From assembly GCA_933228675.1 (NCBI GenBank), contig OW121743.1:55182903-55246902 (forward strand): a stretch of DNA of 64,000 nucleotides, read 5' to 3'. The notes beneath the pieces are model-generated. The model did not search any database. It saw only the letters and a program-made list of their open reading frames with translations, and was not told the DNA's origin. The position numbers were made by a program, and so were the translations under genes. Below are positions 12,301-21,772 of the stretch, one piece after another (the stretch's first letter is position 1; each line of letters opens with the position of its first letter). The DNA comes from Stomorhina lunata (taxonomy: Eukaryota; Arthropoda; Insecta; Diptera; Rhiniidae).

Positions 12301-13946
12301 CATATTGACTCTTATTATCCGTATCGTCGTTGGACATTTCCGTTTTGACGGCAATCGATAATAAGGGCAAAGTCTTTGGTGGTGTCTCTTTACGCATTCC
12401 ATCATTGATTAATGGTGTATTAGTGGTGGTGGTATGGGTATTGGTGTTGGTGACATTGGTGGGTGTTAAATTTTTAACTGGGCCTCTACTGGTAGTCATT
12501 GATTGATTGCTGCTGCTATTATTGTTCTTGGCATTCATTATCAAATTGTTGCTGTTGTTGTTGGTACTCGAACTGTTGTTGTCGTTGCTGCTGCTGTTGT
12601 TGTTGCTGTTGTTGATGTTGTTCATGGGTCTGTGAGCGTTGTTGTTGCTGCTGCTGTGTGACATAGTTACATTCAAATTGCTGTTGTTGCTGTTGCAGTG
12701 ATTGACCATTGCTGCTGTTGCGTTGCTGCTGCTGTTGTTGTTGTTGGTTGAAGTACTGTTGTTGCTGTTGTTGACGCTGCTGCTGTTGTTGCTGCTGCTG
12801 TTGCTACCAATATGAGGCCCAGTATGGACGTTTTTTGGACACGATTGTGGCATTGGACACGGACACTGTGGCGGATATTCTGTTTAATAGTTTAAAAAAA
12901 AGGAAATTTTAATAAAAATCGAGATAGTTTAAAATAAAATTCTTAATTATTCTAAGTTCCAAAACTAATTCTCTCCTAAAATATCAATAAATCCTGGCTT
13001 TAACTGTACCCTAACTCTAAACTTCTCTAACTTAAGTAAGAACCATACTTTTCCTTACCCATATACGGAGCCTGAATGCTGCGTGTATAACACTGACCAG
13101 CTGCACCACCTCCGGGACTATAACTGGGATAGTAGCCCGGTGGACCGGGATAGTGTTCCAAATGTTGACTGTGTGCTGCCGGACCAGCCGGTACTAGTTG
13201 TGTGCCACCCTGAGGTGGTGGCGGTGGAGGTCCACCCGCTTGTGTTGGAGGACCACCAGGAGGAGCACCACCCCCAGCCGTGGGCGGTGGTGGTGCCTGC
13301 TCATAAAGATCCGCTGGTGGTGGTGGATGACCCGGCTGATAGTACGGATATCTTCGGTAAGCCGAGTGATGTGGTGGTGGCGGTGCACTTTGATAGACTT
13401 TGGTTGGGAAATATGGTTGATAGGCAGGTGGTGAATAGCACATGGGTTCACCCGGATAGGGTGAATAATAATTAGCCGGATATGCTGTTGAATAGTGCAT
13501 TTGAGCATGCATAGAGCGTGGATATGGTGAACCCTGATGGGCAGCAGCTGCAGCAGCGGCGGCTGCTGCTGCCGCTGCAGCATGTAGCTGATGATGTTGC
13601 TGCTGCTGTTGTTGTTGTTGCTGACTGTGATGCGCCGCTGCTGCTGCTGCGGCAGCTGCCGGTGATGTACCACCACCACCAGCACTATGAGGAGGATAAC
13701 GGAAAGGTGTTAAGTCGCCTCCCGTTATAAGAACATCTGAATCGGGTGGTTCAGTGGCTGCGGGATTTGTTTGTCCAGTCGTCGTTAGATGTTCGCTACC
13801 GTCGGCTGTGGGTGTGGTTGGTGTTTGTGACTTGATTTTAGTTGTTGTGGCTGGCAACAATGGCACATTTGGTGGTATTGGTGGACCAGCTGTAACTGGT
13901 GGTATAACATGGGGTGAGATCAATGGTCCAGCTGGTTGATAATAAC
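6151..13946 (-). CDS. wge: Winged-eye-like BAH-domain chromatin protein (five exons, 5' end missing)
   Basis: Spliced gene with coding exons 13059-13946, 9362-12879, 9131-9290, 8899-9067 and 6151-6355, all with GT-AG junctions that keep frame, giving about 1645 residues; the start exon was not found. Numbering from the first full visible codon: 1-296 is Pro/Ala/Gln/Gly-rich; about 297-430 is Asn/Ser-rich; a basic, coiled-coil-like stretch ([20 protein letters not shown]) and Lys/Ser-rich nuclear-type tracts follow; about 1430-1468 has basic [17 protein letters not shown] then [14 protein letters not shown]; 1469-1645 is the BAH region with [60 protein letters not shown] and [15 protein letters not shown]. 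These C-terminal blocks match the TNRC18/BAHCC1/Winged-eye family as I know it; BAH domains bind chromatin, and Drosophila Winged eye is a nuclear chromatin protein affecting wing/eye fate. The orthology is by recognition and has not been aligned. Confidence 0.8.
6590..6850 (+). repeat. Repeat segment shared with the interior of the 19446 element
   Basis: GGGGATGTTGGATACCAA, then CTCAACTGTGGATACTGACC, then CGTGGTATGACCCGGGGA closely follow the interior of the inverted-repeat elements at 19760-19885, 24575-24695 and 27825-27915. Part of it (ACTTATC...CTGTGGA...CGTGGTATCACCC) is repeated in tandem within this segment at about 6760-6830. It lies in the last intron of the wge-like gene, just upstream of a RTE remnant, so it may be a LINE leader that other elements picked up. 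Confidence 0.5.
7085..8030 (+). pseudogene. RTE-type LINE remnant: endonuclease and RT fragments
   Basis: In the plus strand a frame shows the endonuclease motif [12 protein letters not shown] (from 7231), followed by [16 protein letters not shown] and [12 protein letters not shown], all typical of the apurinic-type endonuclease of RTE LINEs. After internal stops there is [20 protein letters not shown] (about 7715-7770) and, one frame away, [17 protein letters not shown] then TTNYRG (about 7825-7905), the start of the reverse transcriptase. There are several stops and at least one frameshift. It sits inside the last intron of the wge-like gene, antisense to it. A stretch at about 7085-7175 also matches 39190-39300 in reverse. 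Confidence 0.75.
8105..8640 (-). pseudogene. Decayed mariner-type transposase fragment
   Basis: On the minus strand, [20 protein letters not shown] and [16 protein letters not shown] (about 8407-8299) resemble the second helix-turn-helix of rosa/DD41D-like mariner transposases, and further downstream [15 protein letters not shown] (about 8197-8153) is the first catalytic-Asp region of the same type. The region between and after is frameshifted and short, and the second and third catalytic Asp regions are absent. It sits in the last wge-like intron, same strand as the gene. Confidence 0.65.
8641..8898. other. Intron sequence, repeat-like but unassigned
   Basis: Remainder of the last wge-like intron. 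ACATGCTTAG and TTTGACCTTAACAGGTAGTAA at about 8652-8680 resemble a segment of the TIR element family (for example 21170-21205), so it may be a further fragment. The donor GTGGGT of the upstream exon is at its right edge. Confidence 0.35.
8899..9067 (-). CDS. wge: wge-like exon: BAH core
   Basis: Internal exon, acceptor TTTCAG before 9067 and donor GTGGGT after 8899. It starts by completing a Gly codon (G/GT), reads [20 protein letters not shown], then [20 protein letters not shown] and [10 protein letters not shown], and ends with a split Arg codon. [11 protein letters not shown] and the SVACI-KCYVL block are the most conserved part of TNRC18/BAHCC1-type BAH domains, so this exon carries the family assignment. 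Confidence 0.85.
9131..9290 (-). CDS. wge: wge-like exon: start of the BAH domain
   Basis: Internal exon flanked by very short introns (63 bp downstream, 71 bp upstream). Acceptor TTAAACAG, donor GTAATT. It encodes [20 protein letters not shown], then [20 protein letters not shown], then [13 protein letters not shown] plus one base of the next Gly codon. GD-I-ARDCVLL and YVAKV-LWE are standard first strands of the BAH fold. Confidence 0.85.
9362..12879 (-). CDS. wge: wge-like exon: long low-complexity regulatory region
   Basis: A 3518 bp exon, open throughout. The acceptor AAACAG precedes 12879; its first two bases complete a Glu codon from the upstream exon, and the reading [20 protein letters not shown] precedes the first internal Met (12851-12853), so that Met is not the start. 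Contents: an Asn/Ser-rich run, acidic and Lys-rich segments, a charged helical stretch with many Arg/Lys/Glu, a Ser/Lys-rich tract, then [14 protein letters not shown] and [19 protein letters not shown] before the GTAAGT donor. Poly-Asn/Ser tracts use mixed codons, so they are not simple trinucleotide expansions. A region before the BAH domain has the look of a small Tudor-like module but I cannot confirm it. Confidence 0.85.
13059..13946 (-). CDS. wge: wge-like exon: Pro/Ala/Gln-rich N-terminal region
   Basis: Acceptor TTTCAG before 13946, donor GTAAGG after 13059. The first two bases complete a codon from an exon not found in this window. It reads [16 protein letters not shown], then poly-Ala, poly-Gln and a second poly-Ala tract (about 13530-13660), Tyr/Pro-rich [13 protein letters not shown], and Gly/Pro-rich segments. 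Ala and Gln runs use mixed synonymous codons. A frame could also be read through past the donor to a stop at 13027, but the donor GTAAGG and the in-frame join to the next exon (APYM-E-YPPQ) favour splicing. Confidence 0.8.
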
Positions 13947-14183
13947 CTGAAAGGAAAAGAATATAGAGATTTTGTTAAGGGGGTATTATAAATGAAAAAG
14001 TTAAAAATTATAAAAAGATCTTTAAATTAATAATTATAATTTTTGAGTTCCAAAATCTCTTAAAATATTACAAAATATTCTGTAAATCAGTGTTGCCCAC
14101 TATCACGTAAGAATATTTGCGATTGCTCTAGAAGCAGCAGAGAATCAAATTTTACTTAATCAAGTGTTTTAAAGTGAATAATT
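13947..14183. other. Upstream intron of the wge-like gene
   Basis: Polypyrimidine tract and acceptor for the 13946 exon, then AT-rich sequence. The 5' exon(s) of the gene must lie further right; I could not identify them. Confidence 0.5.
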
Positions 14184-15000
14184 TTATAAAGGGTTTTTCA
14201 ATAAGAGCGCTACAAAAGTTTTTTTTTTTTTTTTAATAAAACAAAAACGGTTTTGAATATCAATGAAATTCTTTATTCCTTTAAAAGCACGTTTGATGCC
14301 ATTATGTATGGAACTCGATTTCTTTTGCATGGCAACCGCGGGCCAAACCCAATTTTCGACGGTTTTCATGCATAAATTGGCCGATACTGCTGAAATTTCA
14401 CCTTCGATATTCGCACGAAGTTCATCAATCGCAGCTGGCTTGTTGGCACAGACCATAGACTTGCCGTAGGCACCACAGAAAATAGTCTAATAGCGTCATA
14501 TTGCACGACCGAGGCGGCCAATCGACTGGACCATTTCGTGAGATAACAAGTTCTACAAACATGGTTTTCAATAAATTGATTGTTACATTCACTGTGTGGC
14601 TTGTGGCGCCGTTTTCCATGTCCATATCATCCAATTGGGCTTAAAAATGTTCGGTCATCATTGAACGGAAATAGTCTAACGGCGTCAATCGCACAACCGA
14701 GGCGGCCAATCGACTGGACCATTTCGAGATATAACACATTCTCAAAACTTGGTTTTCAATTGATTTTGAGATTCACTGTGTTTCTTGTAGCGCCGTCCTG
14801 TTGGAAGCACATGTACTCCAAGTCCATATCAACCAATTGGGGTCAAAAATATTCGGTTAGCGATTCCCATTCGGTAGCGATTCCCATCACAGTAACATGC
14901 CGGTCTTGAAAATACGGAAGAAGTACGGCCCAATGACGCCGCCGGCCCATAAACCGCACCAAACCGTAAGTTTTTTGGGATGCAATAATGACTCAGAAAT
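14184..15000 (-). pseudogene. Decayed mariner (DD41D-like) with internal duplication
   Basis: Minus-strand pieces of a transposase related to the intact one at 29776-30861: NVTINLLKTMFVELVISRNG then PVDWPPRSCNMTLLDYFLW (third catalytic region, here CNMTLLDYF), and further upstream PKNLRFGAVYGPAASLG with GPYFF. A ~190 bp stretch around the second and third catalytic regions occurs twice in tandem (about 14485-14670 and 14671-14865), each with CGAGGCGGCCAATCGACTGGA. Stops and frameshifts are numerous. The left edge (GGGTTTTTCAATAAGAGCGC) may be the element end. The other half is missing; satellite begins at about 15003. Confidence 0.75.
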
Positions 15001-15002
15001 GA

Positions 15003-17206
15003 GCATAGAAAATTTTTTTTTGCATAGAAAATTTTTCCATACATTCCATATTTTTTGTATAGAAAAATTTTCCATAAACATTTTTAGTATAGAAAAATTT
15101 TCAATATAAGATTTTTGTATAGATTTTTTCTATAGAAAAATTGTATATTTAAATTTTTTTCTGTAGTAAAAGTTTCCATTTAAAATTTTTTCTATCGAAA
15201 GTTTCTCTATATCAATTTTTTTGTAAGGAAGAACTTTTTATAAAATTTTTTTAAAAAGAAAAATTTTCCATATAGAATTTTTTGTATAACAAAATTTTCT
15301 ACATAAAATTTTTTTGTATAGAAAAATTTTTAATATAAAATTTTGTGTATAGAAAAATTTTCGATAAAAATTTTTAGTATAGAAAAATTTTTAATATAAG
15401 ATTTTTGTACAGATTTTTTCTTCAGGAAAATTTTATATTTAAATTTTTTTCTGTGGTGAAATTTTCCATTTACAATTTTTTCTATCGAAAATTTCTCTAT
15501 ATAAATTTTTTTTGTAAGGAAGAAATTTTTCATATAAATTTTTTGAATAGAAAAATTTTCCATATGAAATTTTTTGTATAACAAAACTTTCTACGTTAAA
15601 TTTTTTTGTATAGAAATAAATGGAAATATTCCATATTTTTTGTATAGAAAAATTTTCAATATATTTTTTTTTATAGAAAAATTTTAAATAAACATTTTTA
15701 GTATAGAAAAATTTTCAATATAAGATTTTTGTACAGAAGAATTTTTAATATAAAATTTTTTGTTTAGAGAATTTTTTTTTTCTTTTAGAAAAGTTTTCAA
15801 TATAAAATTTTTGGTATAGAAAAAATTTTTTGTATAGAAAAAATTTTTTTCTATAGAAAAATTTTATATATAAATTTATTTCTGAAGTCAAATTTTCCAC
15901 TTAAAATTCTTTCTATCGAAAATTTCTCTATATAATTTTTTTTTGTAAGGAAGAATTCTTTATAAAAATTTTTTGAATAGAAAAATTTTCCATATAAAAT
16001 TTTTTGTATAACAAAACTTTCTACATACTTTTTTTTGTATAGAAATATACCATATTTTTTGTATAGAATTCAATATAAATTTTTTTGTATAGATAAATTT
16101 TATATATAAAATTTTTTGTATAGAAAAATATCCCATAAAAATTGTTAGTATAGAAAAATGTTCAATATAAGATTTTTGTACAGAAGAATTTTTAATATGA
16201 AACTTTTTGTATAGAGAAATTTTCAATAGGATTTTTTTTCTTTTAGAAAAAATTTCAATATAAATTTTTTTGTATAGAAAAAGTTTTTTTCTATTGAAAA
16301 ATTTTATATTTAAACTTTTTTCTGTAAAGAAATTTTTAGATTTAAAATTTTTTCTATCGAAAATTTCTCTATAAAAATTTGTTTGTAAGGAAGAATTTTT
16401 CATATAAATTTTTTGAATAGAAAAATTTTCCATATAAAATTTTTTGTCTAACAAAACTTTCTACGTTAAATTTTTTTATATAGAAAAAATTTCCATAATT
16501 TCCATATTTTTTTGTATATAAAAATTTTTAATATCAATTTTTTTGTATGGATAAACTTTACATATAAAATTTCTTTTATAGAAATTTTTTTTCATATAAA
16601 ATTTTTTGTATAGAAAAATTTTCCATAAACATTTTTAGTATAGAAAAATTTTCAATATAAGATTTTTGTAGAGAAGAATTTTTAATATAAAATTTTTTGT
16701 TTAGAGAAATTGTTAATATGATTTTTCTCTTTTAGAAAAATTTTCAATATAAAATTTATTGTATACAAAACATTTTTTTCTATAGAAAAATTTTATATTT
16801 AAATTTTTTTCTGTAGTGAAATTTTCCATTTATAATTTTTTCTATCGAAAACTTCCCTATATAATTTTATTTGTAAAGAAGAATTTTTCATATAAATTTT
16901 TTGAATACAAAAATTTTCCATATACAATTTTTTGTACAACAAAACTTTCTACATATTTTTTTTTTGTATAGAAAAATTTTCGTATAGAAAAATATTCCAT
17001 ATTTTTGTATAGAAATATTTTCAATATAAATTTTTTTGTGTGAATAAATTTTACATACAAAATTTTTTTTATAGAAAAATTTTTCATAAAAAAATTTCAA
17101 TATAATATTTTTGTACAGAAGAATTTTTAGTATAAAATTTTTTGTATAGAGAAATATTCAATATGATTTTTTTCTTTTAGAAAAATTTTCAATATAAAAT
17201 TTGTTC
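15003..17206. repeat. AT-rich ~28-30 bp satellite, single orientation
   Basis: Tandem, strongly diverged units built on TATAGAAAAATTTTCCATAT and AAAATTTTTTGTATAG. Larger higher-order similarity is visible: the order of variants around 15540-15620 recurs near 15960-16040, 16400-16480 and 16880-16960, so blocks of roughly 450 bp seem to have been duplicated. All units point the same way. Minus-strand open frames here are translations of the repeat. Confidence 0.8.
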
Positions 17207-17208
17207 TA

Positions 17209-18356
17209 CACCATTTTCAATTGTAATTGAGAAATTTTCAAATTGAATTGAGAAATTTTTAATTGAAATTGAGAATTTTCAATTGAAATTGAGAAATATT
17301 CAATTGTAATTGAGAATTTTCAATTGAAATTGAGAAAGTTTCAATTAAATTGAGACTTTTCAATTGAAATTAAGAAATATACAATTGAAATTGAGAATTT
17401 TCAGTTGAAAATGAGAAATTTTCAATTGAAATTGAGAAATATTCAATTGAAATTGAGAATTTTTCAATTGAAAATGAGAATTTGTAAATTGAAATTGAGA
17501 AAATCCCAATTGAAAATGAGAACTATTCAATTGAAATTGAGAATTTTTAAATTTAAATTGAGAATTTTTCAATTGAAATTGAGAAAAGCCCAATTGAAAA
17601 TGAGGTTGATTTTTTTAATTGTAATTGAGAAATTTTCAATTGAAAATGAGAAATTTTCAATTTGAAATGAGAAATTTCCAATTGAAAATGAGAAATTTTC
17701 AATTGAAAATGAGAAATTTTCAATTGAAATTGAGAATTTTAAAATTGAAAATGAGAAAACCTAAATTGAAATTTCATTTGGGGTTTTCTCCATTTCAATT
17801 GAAAAATTCTCAATTTAAATTTAAAATTTCTCAATTTCAATTGAAAATTTCTCAATATCAATTGAAAATTTCTCATTTTCAATTGAAAATTTCCCATTTT
17901 CAATTGAAAACTTCTCAATTTCAATTAAAAAATTAAACCTCATTTTCAATTGTGCTTTTCTCAATTTCAATTGAAAAATTCTCAATTTAAATTTAAAAAT
18001 TCTCAATTTCAATTGAAAATTTCTCAATTTCAATTGGGCTTTTCTCAATTTCAAATTAAAGATTCTCAATTTCATTTGAAAATTTCTCAATTTCAATTGA
18101 ATGTTTCTCATTTTCAATTAAGGTTTTCTCAATTTCAATTGAAAATTTCTCATTATTAATTGAAAATTCTCAATTTCAATTGAAAATTTCTCAATTTCAA
18201 ATGAAAATTCTCAATTTCAATTGAAAATTTCTCATTTTCAATTGAAAATTCTCAATTTCAATTAAAAATTTCTCAATTTCAATTGAAAATTTCTCAATTT
18301 CAATTGAATATTCTCAATTTCAATTGAATATTTCTCAATTTCAATTGAAAATGGTG
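17209..18356. mobile_element. Foldback element with CACCATTTTCAATT ends, copy 1
   Basis: Bounded by perfect inverted ends CACCATTTTCAATTG and CAATTGAAAATGGTG, flanked on both sides by TA. The body is wholly a ~16-22 bp repeat: TTCAATTGAAATTGAGAA in the left half and its reverse complement in the right half, turning over near 17765. The whole element could therefore fold into one long hairpin. TA flanks point to a Tc1/mariner-type integrase, but nothing is encoded. Same family as 19889-20897. Confidence 0.8.
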
Positions 18357-19209
18357 TAGTTATGCCGATTTTTTTATAAAATTTTTAATGTAAATTTTTG
18401 TAATTCCCCTGTCATGCAAATAATGGCCAACCTTGCTCTAAATATAACCTTCAAAATATTTTCACGCTAATCTTAATTATTATAACAAATCATTCAAATT
18501 TATTTCGAAATTTCCAAAACTCTCCCCATTAATTTTAAACCGGAAGTGCTGATATAAACAGATTTTTATTTCTAAATTTTAATTTTTTTCGTAATCACTA
18601 AAATCAGGAAATCTTTTCCGTATTTAGATTTATCACTAAATTAACAATATTGAAAAATAAGAAAAAAATCAAATACTGTCGACTTGTAATAAAGTAAAAC
18701 TTTTTTTGTCTAAGCAATTGCTAGGAAAAACCAACATCAGCAGAGCCAGACTCCGGTATTTAGAGAGACTTTTACATAAGGTAAAATGTTTTGTAGTTGG
18801 TAAAAGTAACAAACTTTTACATAACTTCAGAGACGAAAGGACAGACATATTCAGATCTTACTACTATACCTCGTACACTTGGGTGATTCAGGGAAAAAAG
18901 TTTTGTAAAAGTTTTTCCTTAACTACTGCATGGCTGCTGATGCTGTTGCTAAATTGCAGTCATAACGGTGCAAATGAGAAACGGAGGAAAATCATATATA
19001 ATGTTAAGGTGCTAGGGAAGGATAGCCTTAGAAAGTAGTTAAATATCATGGGGGATTTTTATCATGATTTCTCAGAAATCTGCAGCAAAATATTGTAAAG
19101 ATAAAATTGAATTTCTGAAAAATTGTCTGAAACTAAAGGTTTCAAACTAGTCTTTAGATGACCCGGTCAAAAATTTGTAAGCCAATTTTAATATATCTTA
19201 TACAGGGCT
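18357..19209. other. Unassigned intergenic sequence
   Basis: No recognised element. An open frame at 18706-19038 begins with TTG, has no recognisable motif and shows no codon signal I would trust. Confidence 0.4.
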
Positions 19210-19385
19210 TCAATTCCTCTAACTCACTTTTTTCGATTCAGCTCTAGATTTCGAGATATAGATATAAAAAAATTCTCTAACTCACTTTTTTGGATCTAGT
19301 CTAGTTTTCGAGATATTAATTTAAAAAAATCCTATAACTGACTTTTTTCGGATCAGCTCTAGTTTTCGAGTTATAAATTTTTTTA
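19210..19385. repeat. Three tandem copies of a ~64 bp unit
   Basis: CTCTAACTCACTTTTTTCG followed by CAGCTCTAG and TTTCGAGATAT recurs three times with substitutions (about 19216, 19274 and 19333). Confidence 0.7.
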
Positions 19386-19888
19386 AACAAACTATGTAGT
19401 TAAACGATTTTGAGTCACATATTTAACTGAAGAACAGTTTAACTTCCCAGCAAAACTTTGGTAATGGCAAGTACTCTGATAACTGGTTACCTTGTAACGA
19501 CTACAACATACCATCCGAATAAATAATAAGTTATTACAGAAGTTCTTATTTGTAATTAAGATGGTAATTTAAACTGAATGGCCCCGGTTCAAATCCCACC
19601 AAGGGCAACAATTTTTTTTAGTTTTTTTTTTATTAAAAGAGTCTTTTTAAATGAAAGAGTCTTTTTTTGAATTTTAAGAACTTAAATATTATCTTCTGTA
19701 AAAAAAAATTGTAAAACTAACTCACGTTAATGAAAAAATACCATCATGAGTCAATTTTGATTATGTAGGGGATGTTGAATACCAAACACGATTCTAATTG
19801 GTCTTAACTTGGTAAGCCCAACTTATCTGGGTCATCCTTCATCTCAACTGTGGACACACACCTATTCATGGTATCACCCGGGGAGCTA

Positions 19889-20897
19889 CACCATTTTCAA
19901 TTGAAATTGAGAAATATTCAATTGAAATTGAGAATATTCAATTGAAATTGAGAAATTTTCAATTGAAATTGAGAATTTTCAATTGAAAATGAAAAATTTT
20001 CAATTGAAATTGAGAATTTTTATTTGAAATTGAGAAATTTTCAATTGAAATTGAGAATTTTCGATTAAAAATGAGAAATTTTCAATTAAAATTGAGAAAA
20101 CCCTAATTGGAAATGAGAAACATTCAGTTCAAATTGAGAAATTTTCAATTGAAATTGGGAATTTTTGAATTGAAATTGAGAAAAGCCCAATTGAAAATGA
20201 GAAATTTTCAATTGAAATTGAGAATTTTTAAATTGAAATTGAGAATTTTTCAATTGAAATTGAGAAATTTTAAATTTAAATTGAGAATTTTTCAATTGAA
20301 ATTGAGAACACCCCCAGTGGAATTTCAACTTCATTTTCAATTTAGGTTTTCTCAATTTCAATTCTAAAATTCTCAATTTCAATTGAAAATTTCTCATTTT
20401 AAATTGAAAATTTCTCATTTTCAATTGAAAATTTCTCATTTTCATTTGAAAATTTCTCAATTCTAATTGAAAATTTCTCAATTTCAATTAAAAAACCAAC
20501 CTCATTTTCAATTGGGCTTTCCTCAATTTCAATTGAAAAATTCTCAATTTAAATTTACAAATTCTCAATTTCAATTGAAAATTTCTCATTTCCAATTGGG
20601 ATTTTCTCAATTTCAATTTACAAATTCTCATTTTCAATTGAAAAATTCTCAATTTCAATTGAAAATTTCTCAATTTAAATTGAAAATTTCTCATTTTCAA
20701 CTGAAAATTCTCAATTTCAATTGAATATTTCTCAATTTGAATTGAAAAGTCTCAATTTCAATTGAAAATTTCTCAATTTCAATTGAAAATTCTCAATTCC
20801 AATTGAATATTTCTCAATTTCAATTGAAAATTCTCAATTTCAATTGAAAATTTCTCAATTCAATTTGAAAATTTCTCAATTACAATTGAAAATGGTG
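19889..20897. mobile_element. Foldback element with CACCATTTTCAATT ends, copy 2 (nested)
   Basis: Same ends and body as 17209-18356, flanked by TA on both sides (19887-19888, 20898-20899). The sister elements at 23706 and 26958 carry the unoccupied site (reverse complement reads GGGGAGCTAGTTTAACACCC), while here GAGCTA and TAGTTAAACACCC flank the insert. This directly shows insertion at TA with duplication of TA. The repeat orientation turns over near 20310. Confidence 0.85.
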
Positions 20898-21454
20898 TAG
20901 TTAAACACCCATTAATATTGTGAGTTAACATGTTCCGAGAGTTGTCCCATAAGATCGATAAAAATGGGTTAGGATTACGGGCTAGTAACCCTCTCTTAAA
21001 AAAAAATACAATGAAGAGGATAAAATTAGAATTGAAATGTCCCACTACCTAATATTAGAGGAGGATGTCCGAAACTTCGATAGAAAGACCAAGTAGAGGA
21101 ACATTTTTCAAAGCTTGGCCTATAAAATTGGAGAATATTCGCACAAGATCGAAATCCATGGAATTCTAAAATATGCTCGGACTTTGACCTTAACAGGTTG
21201 TAACATTTAATTAAGTAAGAGTCAATCTTATGTAAAAACTTATACAAAAAAGAAGATTTAAATTGTTTAAGTTTTAAAATAATTTTAAAAAAGTTTTAAA
21301 ATAATTACAAAAAATCGTATAAAAATATTTTTCCAAAAATTACAACAAAGCAAAAAAAAAAAAAGCAGGGAAAAACAAAGTTATTTTCACATGATTTTGG
21401 ATCTAAAAATAAAAATTGTTTATATTAATTATAAGCTGCTAAGTTTTCAACATA

Positions 21455-21530
21455 TGAAGTAGCTCAGTGGAAGAGTCTCTGCCTAGCAGTCGGAGGGTCT
21501 GTGTTCGAGCCCCCATGGGATCATAAAAAA
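21455..21530 (+). ncRNA. tRNA-like module (Ala-AGC-like, degenerate) inside element copy 1
   Basis: TGAAGTAGCTCAGTGG supplies an A-box match (TAGCTCAGTGG) and TGTTCGAGCCCCC a B-box match at tRNA spacing. Between them CTCTGCCTAGCAGTCGGAG can form an anticodon-type stem with loop CTAGCAG, where AGC would be the anticodon. The T stem pairs only partly and there is no matching acceptor stem, so this looks like a tRNA-derived sequence and not a working tRNA gene. It could still drive RNA polymerase III transcription. Confidence 0.5.
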
Positions 21531-21772
21531 AATTTTGTGTTTCGTTTAAAAATATATGTTTTTAATAAAACAACAACAAAAAAGTTGTTGCTGTTGTTGT
21601 TGTTGCTTTCAAATTGCTTACCCAAGTCATTACTTTTCTGCAATTGGTAAGTACTTGCCTCCAATGACATCCACATGTTAATGTAATGACTTAAACAGCG
21701 AATGAGTAAGTAGTTCGTGTTTAATAGTTTAGCTGTTTAACTCATTTCTTTGTAATGAAAAGTTTTGCTGGG

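Larger units (their letters stand above)
19446..21772 (+). mobile_element. CCCAGCAAAAC inverted-repeat element with tRNA-like module, copy 1
   Basis: Ends are CCCAGCAAAACTTTGGTAATG on the left and the reverse complement of CCCAGCAAAACTTTTCATTAC on the right, flanked by a 2 bp direct repeat TT. Inside, left to right: a segment with a tRNA B-box-like GGTTCAAATCCCACC (about 19579), the GATGTTGAATACCAA segment, a nested foldback element (19889-20897), a TTTGACCTTAACAGGTTGTAA segment, a tRNA-like module (about 21455-21530), a GTT-rich microsatellite, and a terminal region with TAACTCATT. No transposase is encoded, so it is non-autonomous. Two shorter, inverted copies at 23706 and 26958 lack the nested insertion. 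Confidence 0.8.

Noticed and set aside
9385..13939. Plus-strand and other-frame open frames opposite the wge-like exons
   Set aside because: Shadows of low-complexity coding sequence on the minus strand; compositionally biased (Leu/Phe/Val/Cys-rich).
17360..18159. Overlapping frames with QLKLRNFQLK and FQLKNSQF repeats on both strands
   Set aside because: By-products of the palindromic CAATTGAAATTGAG repeat; no start context or conserved domain.
18706..19038. 110-residue plus-strand frame
   Set aside because: Starts with TTG, no recognisable motif, no splice or codon signal to support it.
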